The position numbers and the translations under genes were made by a program. 64,000 nucleotides of DNA from Calidithermus chliarophilus DSM 9957 (GTDB lineage Bacteria; Deinococcota; Deinococci; Deinococcales; Thermaceae): positions 2,617,288 to 2,681,287 of the forward strand of contig NZ_KE387023.1 in assembly GCF_000430045.1 (NCBI RefSeq). The letters are read 5' to 3'. The notes beneath the pieces are model-generated. The model did not search any database. It saw only the letters and a program-made list of their open reading frames with translations, and was not told where the DNA came from. This document shows positions 34,014-42,288 of this stretch, piece by piece; within the stretch, counting starts at the first letter, position 1; every line of letters starts with the position of its first letter.

Positions 34014-34814
34014 TCACCGGTTCGCGATCCCCCACAGCGTGAACAGGTAGCGCCGGATCACGAAGATGAACACCAGCGCGGGCACGATCAGGAAGAAGCC
34101 GCCGGCGAAGCGGAAGGGGAGGGGGGAGTCGTTGAGGGCGGTGAGGAGGAAGGCGGGGAGGGTGCGCTCGCGCAGGGTGAGCAAAGTAGCGGCGAAGACC
34201 TCGTTCCAGGAGATCACGAAGGCGAAGATGGCGGTCGCGGCCAGCCCGGGCAGAGCCAGGGGCAGCACCACCTTGAGGAAAGCCTGAACGCGGGTGCAGC
34301 CCAGCGTCCAGGCGGCCTCCTCGAGCTCCTTGGGGATGCCCAGGAAGAGGCTGCTGGTGACCAGCACCGCGAAGGGCAGGGCTAAGGCGGTGTGCACCAG
34401 GGCCACGCCCAGCGCGGTGTCGTAGAGGCCAAGGTTGATGAAGCGCACCGCCAGGGGGATCGCCAGGATCGCCAGGGGGAAGGCGCGGGTCATCAGGATC
34501 AGGACACGGTAGGCGTCGGCCCCGGCGAAGCGGTAGCGGGCCAGGGCGTACCCGGCGGGAGCGCCCAGCAGCACCGCCAGCACCAGCGTGAGGCCCGCCA
34601 CCAGAAAGCTGTTGCGGATGGCCTTGCCCACCCCCTCGACCCCGAAGAAGAAGGAGATGGTCTCCAGCGAGAACTGCTGCGGCAGGATGCCCTTGGGCCA
34701 GGCGAACACCGAGGCCCGGTCGCTGAAGGCCAGGGTGGCGATGAGGAAGATGGGCACCAGCACCCACAGCGCCAGCAGCACCGCGAGCGTGAGGTAGACG
34801 AGGCGCGCGTTCAT
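34014..34814 (-). CDS. Carbohydrate ABC transporter permease (MalG type)
   Basis: A six-helix permease of 266 aa. The EAA loop is EEAAWTLGCTRVQAFLKVVLP. N-terminus MNARLVYLTLAVLLALWVL. The ATG overlaps the previous stop (ATGA). The upstream in-frame extension across the first permease is rejected. Works with the permease and binding protein encoded before it. Confidence 0.9.
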   Translation of the reverse strand: MNARLVYLTLAVLLALWVLVPIFLIATLAFSDRASVFAWPKGILPQQFSLETISFFFGVEGVGKAIRNSFLVAGLTLVLAVLLGAPAGYALARYRFAGADAYRVLILMTRAFPLAILAIPLAVRFINLGLYDTALGVALVHTALALPFAVLVTSSLFLGIPKELEEAAWTLGCTRVQAFLKVVLPLALPGLAATAIFAFVISWNEVFAATLLTLRERTLPAFLLTALNDSPLPFRFAGGFFLIVPALVFIFVIRRYLFTLWGIANR

Positions 34815-35662
34815 GCGGCCGCCTCCTGCTTGGGGCGCATCAGCCGCAAATAGACGAGCGTCGCCACCACCGAGATGCCCAGGATCAGCACCGAGTAGGC
34901 CGCCGCCACCCCGGGGCTCTGGTAGGCGTTGTACCAGAAGTAGGCCTCCCCGGCCAGCACCGGCAGGTTGCGCCCGCCCAAGGCCACCACCACCGCGAAG
35001 ACCTCGAGCGCCAGGATCGTCCGCAGGATCAGGGCCACCTGCAGGCTGGGCATCAGCAAGGGCAGCGTGACCCGCCAGAACCGCCGCCAGGGCGTCGCCC
35101 CGAACACCTCGGCGGCCTCGCCGTACTCCTTGGGGATGAGCTGCAACCCCGCCACCAGGATCACGAAGACGATGGCCGTTGCCCGCCACACCTCCGCGGC
35201 CACCACCGCCAGGAAGAGCATGGCCGGGGTCTCGTAGCTCAGCCACAGCCGGGGCTCCTGGATGACCCCCACCGCCTGCAGGAAGCTGTTGAGGTAGCCC
35301 CGCTCGGTGAAGATGGCGAGCCACGCGATGCCTGCCGCCAGGTCGGAGATGCCCAGGGGGATGGTCCAGACGTACAAGAACAGGTCGCGGCCCCGGTTGA
35401 TCCCGCCCAGCAGCATCGCCATGCAAAGCGCCAGCACCACCTGCAGCGGCACCATCACCACCGTCAGCAGCACGGTGTACCTCACGGCGTCCTTGAAGTA
35501 GAGGTCGGAGGCCATGCGCTGGAAGTGCTCGAGCGTCCAGCGCCCGTCCCCGCCCCGCACCGACAGCAGCAAGGCCTCCACCAGCGGCCAGGCGAACAGA
35601 AACAGCAAAAACAGCACGCTGGGCAGGATCAGCACGTAGGGGATGTACCGTTCACTCCGCAT
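34811..35662 (-). CDS. Carbohydrate ABC transporter permease (MalF type)
   Basis: A six-helix permease of 283 aa. The EAA loop is GEAAEVFGATPWRRFWRVTLP. The start MRSERYIPYV is preceded by AAAGGGG; an upstream extension consists of repeat sequence and is rejected. A 258-bp spacer with composite repeat separates it from the binding-protein gene. Confidence 0.9.
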   Translation of the reverse strand: MRSERYIPYVLILPSVLFLLFLFAWPLVEALLLSVRGGDGRWTLEHFQRMASDLYFKDAVRYTVLLTVVMVPLQVVLALCMAMLLGGINRGRDLFLYVWTIPLGISDLAAGIAWLAIFTERGYLNSFLQAVGVIQEPRLWLSYETPAMLFLAVVAAEVWRATAIVFVILVAGLQLIPKEYGEAAEVFGATPWRRFWRVTLPLLMPSLQVALILRTILALEVFAVVVALGGRNLPVLAGEAYFWYNAYQSPGVAAAYSVLILGISVVATLVYLRLMRPKQEAAA

Positions 35663-35689
35663 AAGCCCCTTTGTGTGTCGAATGCTGAA

Positions 35690-35920
35690 AAGGGTCGATA
35701 GTCGATAGCTGATAGTCGATAGCCGAACGCGGGTCGTGCGTCGTACGTCGTACGCAAGACGCCAAACGCCAAACGCAAAACGCAAGACGCAAGACGCGAG
35801 ACGCCTTGGCCCTAGACCCTCGACGTCCGCGGGAAGGGGTAACCACTAGCCACGCGCTGCGAGTCATACGCCTTCCGTCTTTTGGCTATCGACCATCGAC
35901 TATCAGCCATCGACCTCTGG
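35690..35920. repeat. Composite intergenic repeat, copy L (octamers at both ends)
   Basis: It opens with GATAGTCGATAGCTGATAG and closes with the inverse, CTATCGACCATCGACTATC. Between them are GGTCGTGCGTCGTACGTCG, seven ACGCAAA/ACGCCAA heptamers, GGCCCTAGACCC and CCACTAGCCACGCG. This is the clearest copy with inverted ends. It fills the gap between binding protein and permease. Confidence 0.85.
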
Positions 35921-37207
35921 CTAATTCACCGGGCACGGGCCGTTGCTGGCGGGGTCGGGCGACCAGCAGGGGGCCTTGGTGTCGTTCATGACGCGGCGGA
36001 GGTTGGCTGCCTCGGCGTCGAGCACGCGCCGGATGTCCTCGCCCCGCAGGATGATGCGGGCGAAGGTGTCCTGGAAGACCTTGTTGTACTCCCCGCCCTT
36101 GGCCCCCAGGCCCACCGGGAGCAGGCTGGGCAGGGCCACGTTGCTCTGGGCCTGCCGGGCGATGGCGTCGGCGCCCATGCGGGTGCCCTGCGGGAGGTTG
36201 TCGGGGAGCTTGGTCTGGATGACCGGGAAGAAGCCGTTCTCCACCAGGGTGGTGAGCTGCACCTCGGGGCGGGTCAGGTACTCGATGAGGGCCACGGCCC
36301 CGGCGCGGTTGGGCGCGTTCTTGGGGATGGCGAGCCCGGCGAGCACCGGCATGAAGCCGCGGCCGTAGGGGCCGATGGGGGCGGGGAAGGCCACGAAGTC
36401 GTTGGGTTTCTGGTTCAGGCCGTCGCGCAGGCGGGCGATGTGGTCCCAGGCCACCCAGACCTCGCCGGCCAGCAGCGGCTCCTGCATGAAGTCGTAGGTC
36501 GTCGATTGGGGGTTGACGTACTGCCACAGGGCCTTGAACTCGCTCCACATGCGGTGGGCCTCGTCGCTGCGGAACTTGCTCACCGCGCTCTTGGTGTACG
36601 AGGGGTAGAGGTAGCCCTGGGTGAAGCGGTGCATCAGCCCGCGGGGGCCGGCGGGGAAGCCCAGCAGGCGCTTGCCGGTGGCCTTCTGCAGGTTGGCGCC
36701 CCACTCGCGCAGTTGCGAGTAGGTGAGCGTGTTGACGTTGGCCCCGGCGGGGAGGTACTGCAGGGCCTGCTTGTTGGCCACCATGATGTAGGTCGCCTGC
36801 ATCCAGGGGATGTAGTACTGGTTGCCCGTGCCCATCTTGCCCAGGTTGACGAAGGTGGGGGAGAACTTGCGGTCCTTGAGCTGGGCCATCACGTCGTCAA
36901 CGGGCTCGAGCGCCCCGGCCGAGATGAGGGGCGGGAAGTCGCCGTGCAGCCCGCCCACCAGGCTGACGTTCACCTTCCCGGCCCGCGCCTCGGAGAGGAT
37001 GCGGTTGGTGAAGGGGGCGTTGTCTTCGGGGATGAACTCCACGCGCCCGGAGAAGTCCTTGAGGATGACCTGGCGCATGCGCTGGGCCTCCTCGATGGGG
37101 GTGAACTGGGTGGAGACGAACAGCACCGACGGCTGCTGCGCGACCACCGCGGCCAGCGCCACCAGCAGCCCACCGACCAAGCTGAACCCGATCCACTTCT
37201 TCCTCAT
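35921..37207 (-). CDS. Carbohydrate ABC transporter substrate-binding protein
   Basis: A 428-aa exported binding protein, signal peptide MRKKWIGFSLVGGLLVALAA with cleavage near residue 21-24 (AVVAQQ). Family-1 fold pieces: AGKVNVSLVGGLHGDFPPL, YIPWMQATYIMVANKQAL, GFMPVLAGLAIPKNAPN. A C-terminal Cys pair (CWSPDPASNGPC) may form a disulfide. GAAGGAGG precedes the ATG. Given the phosphorylase and hydrolase in the operon, glucosylglycerate, mannosylglycerate or a related glycoside is a fair guess for the ligand. Confidence 0.85.
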   Translation of the reverse strand: MRKKWIGFSLVGGLLVALAAVVAQQPSVLFVSTQFTPIEEAQRMRQVILKDFSGRVEFIPEDNAPFTNRILSEARAGKVNVSLVGGLHGDFPPLISAGALEPVDDVMAQLKDRKFSPTFVNLGKMGTGNQYYIPWMQATYIMVANKQALQYLPAGANVNTLTYSQLREWGANLQKATGKRLLGFPAGPRGLMHRFTQGYLYPSYTKSAVSKFRSDEAHRMWSEFKALWQYVNPQSTTYDFMQEPLLAGEVWVAWDHIARLRDGLNQKPNDFVAFPAPIGPYGRGFMPVLAGLAIPKNAPNRAGAVALIEYLTRPEVQLTTLVENGFFPVIQTKLPDNLPQGTRMGADAIARQAQSNVALPSLLPVGLGAKGGEYNKVFQDTFARIILRGEDIRRVLDAEAANLRRVMNDTKAPCWSPDPASNGPCPVN

Positions 37208-37224
37208 GCCTGCCTCCTTCTCGC

Positions 37225-38268
37225 CTAGCTTTGCGGCGGCCCGTCCGACCCCCGCAGGATCAACTCGGGCACCCAGATCTCCTGCAACTCCTCGGCCGGC
37301 GTCCCGGCCAGCCGGGCCAGCAGCATCTCGACGAGCCGCCGCCCCATCTCCCGGAAGGGCTGGTGCAGGGTGGAGAGGGGCGGGTCGGTGTAGTGGGCCT
37401 GGGGGATGTCGTCGTAGCCGATGACCGAGACCTCCTGGCCGGCCTTGAGGCCGCGCTCGCGCAGGGCCCGCAGGGCCCCCAGGGCCATCAGGTCATTGGC
37501 GCAGAGGATGGCCGTAGGGGGCCGGGGCAGGTCCAGCAAGGCCAGGGTGAGGCGGTAGCCGCTCTCCTCGCTCAGGTCGCCCTCGAGCACCCACTCCCGC
37601 CGCAGGGGAAGCCCGGCCTCCTCCAGCGCCCGCCGGTAGCCCGCCAGGCGGTGCTGGGCGAAGTTGAGCTCGTGGGGCGCGCCGATGAAGGCGACGGCGC
37701 GGTGCCCCAGAGCGATGAGGTGCTGGGCGGCCTGGCGGAAGCCGCGCTCGCCGTCGATGTCGAGGTAGGGGAAGGGCTCGTGGATGAGGTCGCTGCGCCC
37801 GTGGACCACGAAGGGAACCTTGTGCTCGAGCAGGTACAGGATGCGCTCGTCGCGCTGGCGGGTGCGGGCGAGCACCAGGCCGTCGACGCGCTTGCCCTCG
37901 ACGAGGCGCTGGTAGCTCGCCAGCTCCTGCGGCCCCGGCGGGCTGGTGGTCACCAGCAGGTCGAGGCCGGCCCCCGAGAGCCCCTCGCCCAGCCCGGCGA
38001 GCAGCTCGAGGAAGAAGGAGTCCGCGAAGCGCCCCTGCGGCGCGGGGATCACCACCCCCACCGTCTCGGCGCGGCCCTTGCGCAGGCGCTGCCCCAGCGG
38101 GTTGGGGCGGTAGCCCAGCCGCGCGGCGGCCTCGAGCACCCGCTCCCGCGTGGCCGCGCTCACCCGCTGCGGGTTGTTGAGCACCCGCGACACCGTGGCG
38201 ATGGAGACCCCGGCCTCCTGGGCCACCTTGCGGATGTCGGCGCTGGTTGGGGCAGGGCTGCGCGGCAA
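37225..38268 (-). CDS. LacI-family transcriptional regulator
   Basis: A 347-aa repressor: HTH DIRKVAQEAGVSIATVSRVL followed by the hinge helix, then a periplasmic-binding-protein-like effector domain (VGVVIPAPQGRFADSF, DGLVLAR, FIGAPHELN, PTAILCANDLMALGAL, VIGYDDIPQAHY). I chose TTG 38268 because GGAGG lies 5 bases upstream and the longer frame runs through the operator. It heads the carbohydrate operon (17 bases to the next gene) and most likely represses it and itself. Confidence 0.88.
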   Translation of the reverse strand: MPRSPAPTSADIRKVAQEAGVSIATVSRVLNNPQRVSAATRERVLEAAARLGYRPNPLGQRLRKGRAETVGVVIPAPQGRFADSFFLELLAGLGEGLSGAGLDLLVTTSPPGPQELASYQRLVEGKRVDGLVLARTRQRDERILYLLEHKVPFVVHGRSDLIHEPFPYLDIDGERGFRQAAQHLIALGHRAVAFIGAPHELNFAQHRLAGYRRALEEAGLPLRREWVLEGDLSEESGYRLTLALLDLPRPPTAILCANDLMALGALRALRERGLKAGQEVSVIGYDDIPQAHYTDPPLSTLHQPFREMGRRLVEMLLARLAGTPAEELQEIWVPELILRGSDGPPQS

Positions 38269-38312
38269 ACCACCCTCCGGGAGCAGGCTAAAGGGCCTGC
38301 TGCTGCACGAGA

Positions 38313-38335
38313 TGTAAACGTTTTCCATTACCCTA
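38313..38335 (-). promoter_or_regulatory. LacI operator and -10 box of the carbohydrate operon
   Basis: TGTAAACGTTTTCCA (38313-38327), a LacI/GalR-type palindrome with central CG, directly follows a TAGGGT -10 box (38330-38335 on the minus strand). The predicted transcription start falls inside the operator. Confidence 0.6.
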
Positions 38336-38460
38336 GCACCGCGCGGCCCCTTTGGCAAGCCCTCGGCCTCGAGCCTCGGCAGGGACGCCATTCCCGGCGG
38401 CATGTCCACGCCGAGGGCTTGTTTATACCCCGTCTAACTGCATTCACCGGGTGAGTCGGG

Positions 38461-38466
38461 TATTTT
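38461..38466 (+). promoter_or_regulatory. -10 box, leaderless promoter of the GH31 gene
   Basis: TATTTT, 6 bases, then the ATG at 38473. Confidence 0.5.
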
Positions 38467-38472
38467 AGAACG

Positions 38473-40830
38473 ATGCACGAAGTCCGATTCAACGCCTTCC
38501 ATTACCGCGACGATGCCCTCTACCTCGAGGGAAGCTATTTCAAGGGCCGGGTCCAGCTCCTAGAGAAGGAGGGGGTGAGGGCCTGGCGGGTCTTCGTCTG
38601 GCACCGCCTGGAGGACGCCGAGAAGGGGAGCTGGGTGCTCGAGGGGCTCAAGCCCCTGCCCTTCAGCGTCTACGACGACATGACCTGCACCGCCGAGGGC
38701 ATGCCCGACCTCAAGCTCTGGCTCGACCCCTTCGGCTTCCGCTGGGAGGGCCTGGACGCGCTGGAGCTCGAGGCGCACCGCTTCGGGCAGCTCGGCAAGT
38801 CGAGCGTGTGGCACACCAGCGAGTGGACCGCCTTCCACGAGGTCAACGACGGGCTGCCGCTGGGGGCGGGCATGTCGCTCTTGGTCAAGGAGAAGCCCGA
38901 GCGGCGCTACTACGGCCTGGGCGAGCGCACCGGCTTCCTCGACAAGAAGGGCCGTGCCTGGACCAACTGGGCCACCGACGACCCCATCCACTACCCCGAC
39001 ACCGATCCCCTCTACCAGGCCCACCCCTTCCTCATCGGCTTCGAGGACGGCCGGGCCTGGGGGCTCTACCTCGACGAGACCTGGCGCACCGTCTTCGACT
39101 TAGCCTCCGCCGAGGACCACCAGACCATCCTCCGCACCGACGGCCCCACCTTCGACCTCTACCTCATCCCCGGCCCCGGCCTCAAGGAGGTCGTGCACAA
39201 CTACACCGCGCTGGTGGGCCGCGCCAGCCTGCCGCCTTTGTGGGCGCTGGGCTACCACCAGTGCCGCTACAGCTACACCCACCAGAGCCTCGCGCTGGAG
39301 ATCGCCCGCGAGTACCGCGACCGCGACATCCCCCTCGACGCCTTGTGGCTCGACATCGACTACATGGACGGCTTCAAGGTCTTCACCTTCTCCCCGGGCC
39401 GCTTTCCCGATCCCAAGCAGCTCACCTCGAGCCTGCAGGAGATGGGCGTCAAGACCGTCACCATCGTGGACCCCGGCGTCAAGAAGGAGGCCGGTTACCC
39501 GGTCTACGAGGAGGGGCACGCCCGGCAGTTCTTCGTGCGCTCGCACCGCGACGAGGAGCTGTGGGGCGAGGTCTGGCCCGACCCCGCCGTCTGGCCCGAC
39601 TTCACCCGCCCCGAGGTGCGCGAGTGGTGGGGCGGGCTGCACCGCTTCTACCTCGAGCAGGGCATCGCGGGCATCTGGAACGACATGAACGAGCCCGCCG
39701 CCTTCAGCGTCTTCGGCCAGACCCCCCCCAAGGACAACCGCACCCTGCCCAGCTCCGCCCGCCACGGCAACCACTACCACGCCGAGGTGCACAACCTCTA
39801 CGGCTACGGCATGTGCCAGGCCACCTACGAGGGCTTGCGGCGGCTCGAGCCGGGCAAGCGCCCCTTCATCCTCACCCGCTCGGGCTTCGCGGGCATCCAG
39901 AAGTACGCGTTCGTCTGGACCGGCGACAACCACTCCTACTGGGAGCACCTGGAAGGCTCCATCCCCATGATCCTCAACCTCGGCCTCAGCGGGGTGCCCT
40001 TCACCGGGGCCGACATCGGCGGCTTCTCGGCCCACGCCGACGGCGAGCTGCTGGCGCGCTGGACCTGGCTGGGGGCCTTCTACCCCTTCATGCGCAACCA
40101 CTCCGGCAAGACCAGCCGCCGCCAGGAGCCCTGGGTCTTCGGGCCCCGCTGGGAGGAGTCCATCCGCGAGGCGGTGCGCTTCCGCTACCGGATGCTGCCC
40201 TACCTCTACACCCTGGCCCAGGAGGCCGCCGCCACCGGCCTGCCGCCCATGCGGGCGATGGTGCTCGAGCACCCCCAAGACCCCGAGGCCCCCGTCCTGC
40301 ACGACCAGTTCATGTGGGGCAGCGACCTGCTGGCCGCCCCTGCACTGCGCCCCGGCCAGCGGCACCGCCTGGTCTACCTCCCGCAGGGCGAGTGGCAGGA
40401 GTTCTGGACTGGCGAGACCTTCGAGGGCCCGCTGCACCTGCCCGTGACGACCCCCCACGACCGGGTCCCGCTGTTCCAGCGGGCGGGCAGCGCCGTCCCT
40501 ACCACCCGGGTCGAACCCCACACCACCGACGCCTACTGGGAAGTGCTGCGCTGGCAGGTCTGCTTAGGCCCCGAAATCCGTGGCCGGGTCTTCGAGGACG
40601 CGGGCGAGGGCTACGGGCCGGGCCAGGTGAGCGAGCTCGAGGGCACCTACGACGGCTACACCCTGCGCCTGGCCTTCACCGACCGCTCCGGCCAGCCCCG
40701 CCACCGCGTCGAGGCCGTGATCCACGGCGTGCGCGAGCCCCAGGGTGGCCCCGGGGTCTACCACTACGACCCGCAAACCCAGACGCTGACCGTAGACCTC
40801 ACGTCGGGGGTGGTGGAGGTTCACTGGTGA
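38473..40830 (+). CDS. GH31 alpha-glucosidase
   Basis: A 785-aa retaining exo-alpha-glycosidase without a signal peptide. Landmarks: N-terminal beta-sandwich, YYGLGERTGFLDKKG, PLWALGYHQCRYSY (barrel entry), LDIDYMDG, nucleophile D404 in GIWNDMNEP, a second carboxylate region WTGDNHSYWEHL, GADIGGF, and NHSGKTSRRQEPW. It should hydrolyse maltose/isomaltose-type alpha-glucosides brought in by the importers on either side. It is divergent from lacI, with about 200 bases between starts, and leaderless. Confidence 0.9.
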   Translation: MHEVRFNAFHYRDDALYLEGSYFKGRVQLLEKEGVRAWRVFVWHRLEDAEKGSWVLEGLKPLPFSVYDDMTCTAEGMPDLKLWLDPFGFRWEGLDALELEAHRFGQLGKSSVWHTSEWTAFHEVNDGLPLGAGMSLLVKEKPERRYYGLGERTGFLDKKGRAWTNWATDDPIHYPDTDPLYQAHPFLIGFEDGRAWGLYLDETWRTVFDLASAEDHQTILRTDGPTFDLYLIPGPGLKEVVHNYTALVGRASLPPLWALGYHQCRYSYTHQSLALEIAREYRDRDIPLDALWLDIDYMDGFKVFTFSPGRFPDPKQLTSSLQEMGVKTVTIVDPGVKKEAGYPVYEEGHARQFFVRSHRDEELWGEVWPDPAVWPDFTRPEVREWWGGLHRFYLEQGIAGIWNDMNEPAAFSVFGQTPPKDNRTLPSSARHGNHYHAEVHNLYGYGMCQATYEGLRRLEPGKRPFILTRSGFAGIQKYAFVWTGDNHSYWEHLEGSIPMILNLGLSGVPFTGADIGGFSAHADGELLARWTWLGAFYPFMRNHSGKTSRRQEPWVFGPRWEESIREAVRFRYRMLPYLYTLAQEAAATGLPPMRAMVLEHPQDPEAPVLHDQFMWGSDLLAAPALRPGQRHRLVYLPQGEWQEFWTGETFEGPLHLPVTTPHDRVPLFQRAGSAVPTTRVEPHTTDAYWEVLRWQVCLGPEIRGRVFEDAGEGYGPGQVSELEGTYDGYTLRLAFTDRSGQPRHRVEAVIHGVREPQGGPGVYHYDPQTQTLTVDLTSGVVEVHW

Positions 40831-40835
40831 GGTTG

Positions 40836-41102
40836 GTGGTTGATGGCTGATAGCCGATAGCTGATAGCCAAACGCAAGACGCAAAACGCAAGACGCAAAA
40901 CGCAAGACGCGGGTCGTACGTCGAACGCCGAACGACAAACGCAAGACGCAAGACGCCTTGTTCCCCCCTTAGCAAGGGGGGTTAGGGGGGATAAACCCTC
41001 CCCGCGCGCGGGTAGGGCCGGGGTGGGGTTCCTTTCAGTACGAGCCTTCCGCTGACCGCTGACGGCTGACTGCTGACGGCCGGTGGCTGACTGCTGCCAG
41101 CT
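40836..41102. repeat. Composite intergenic repeat, copy M (full length)
   Basis: The most complete copy. GATAGCCGATAGCTGATAGC; five ACGCAAG/ACGCAAA heptamers; GGGTCGTACGTCG; further heptamers; CCCCCCTTAGCAAGGGGGG; a CCCTCCCCGC/GCGGGTAGGG hairpin; GGTGGGGTTCCTTTCAG; ACGAGCC; CTGACCGCTGACGGCTGACTG. It ends at the TAG stop of the DUF503 gene. Confidence 0.88.
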
Positions 41103-41427
41103 ACCTCGCATGCAACGGCAGGAACGCCTCGAGCTCTAGCTCCTCCACGTGCCAGTCCTCGTGGGCGATCTGGAACTCGCGCTGCTCGGCCATGAACTGG
41201 GCGGCTTCGCGGAGGACGGTCTCCACCCAGACCCCGTCGTAGCCGAGCAGGCTGAAGCCCACCACCTCCCACTCGTGGTCGTCCTGGCCGGCCAGGCGTG
41301 CGGCCGAGACCGGGTAGCGGCTGCGCAGGCGTTCGATGGCCGGCTTGACCAGGGCGCGTTTTTCCTTGAGGCTCTTGACCCAGGGCATCTCGAGCCGCGC
41401 CGTGTAGACCCCTAGATAGGCCTTCAT
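41101..41427 (-). CDS. DUF503 family protein (YlxP-like)
   Basis: A 108-aa cytoplasmic protein with the DUF503 fold: N-terminal LGVYTARLEMPWVKSLKEKR, a middle DDHEWEVVGFSLLGYDG and a C-terminal strand-rich part. YlxP in Bacillus lies in the nusA-infB-rbfA operon and is thought to be linked to ribosome maturation; here it stands beside fdhD instead. A TACCCT box 8 bases before the ATG fits a leaderless start, though it lies in the fdhD tail. Confidence 0.8.
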   Translation of the reverse strand: MKAYLGVYTARLEMPWVKSLKEKRALVKPAIERLRSRYPVSAARLAGQDDHEWEVVGFSLLGYDGVWVETVLREAAQFMAEQREFQIAHEDWHVEELELEAFLPLHAR

Positions 41428-41433
41428 TCCCCC

Positions 41434-42288
41434 TCAGGGTAGCAGGATTCGCTCGGGAGCGCTGTAGACGTTGAAGGATTCGCGCAGGAAGCCCACCAGC
41501 GTGAGGTTAAATTGCCTCGCGAGCTCCACGGCCAGGCTCGAGGGGGCCGAGATCGCGGCCAGGACGGGCGCTCCGGCGGCCAGGGCCTTCTGGCACAGCT
41601 CGTAGCTGGCCCGCCCGCTCACCAGCACCAGCCGCTCGCGCAGGGGCAGGTGGCCCTCGAGCAGCGCCCAGCCGATGAGCTTGTCGAGCGCGTTGTGCCG
41701 GCCCACGTCCTCGCGCACGGCCAGCAGGTTGCCCCCCAGGTCGAACAACGCCGCCGCGTGGAGGCCCCCGGTGCGCTCGAACAACCCCTGGGCCTGGCGC
41801 AGCTTCTCGGGGAGGCGGGGCAGGACCTCGGCCCGCACGCGGCTCGCGTCCTCCAGCGGGCGCTGCCCGCGCAGCTCGAGCTGCTCCAGCCCGGCCTTGC
41901 CGCACACCCCGCAGGCGCTGGTGGTGTAGAAGTGCCGCTCGAGGCGCTCGAGGTCGGGGATGCCCTCGCCGCGCAGCTCCACGTTGACGATGTTGTACTG
42001 CTGGGCCTCGCCGGGGTCGGTGCAGTAGGCGATCCGCCGAATTTCATCGCGGCTGCGGATCACCCCCTCGGCGTAGAGGAAGCCTGCCGCCAGCTCGAAG
42101 TCCTGGCCCGGGGTGCGCAGCGTGACGGCCACTGTCTGCCGCTGCTCTCCCGCCAGCAGGCGGATCTCGAGCGGCTCCTCGGTCACGAGGTCGTCGCTGT
42201 GGGCGCGGGCGCGGCCCTCAGCCACCCGAAGCAACGACGTCCGGACCTTGGCCGGGGGCCGGGTGCGGCTGGAGTTCGATGAAGGCAT
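41434..42288 (-). CDS. fdhD: Formate dehydrogenase accessory sulfurtransferase FdhD
   Basis: Delivers sulfur from IscS-type desulfurase to the molybdenum cofactor of formate-dehydrogenase-like enzymes. The 284 aa include TEEPLEIRL, ELAAGFLYAEGVI, the catalytic loop TSACGVCGKA, EDVGRHNALDKLIG and LVSGRASYELCQKA. It follows the molybdoenzyme gene and overlaps it by 71 bases if ATG 42288 is used; a TTG or GTG start 15-20 codons later would give less overlap. Pairing with its client is usual. Confidence 0.9.
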   Translation of the reverse strand: MPSSNSSRTRPPAKVRTSLLRVAEGRARAHSDDLVTEEPLEIRLLAGEQRQTVAVTLRTPGQDFELAAGFLYAEGVIRSRDEIRRIAYCTDPGEAQQYNIVNVELRGEGIPDLERLERHFYTTSACGVCGKAGLEQLELRGQRPLEDASRVRAEVLPRLPEKLRQAQGLFERTGGLHAAALFDLGGNLLAVREDVGRHNALDKLIGWALLEGHLPLRERLVLVSGRASYELCQKALAAGAPVLAAISAPSSLAVELARQFNLTLVGFLRESFNVYSAPERILLP

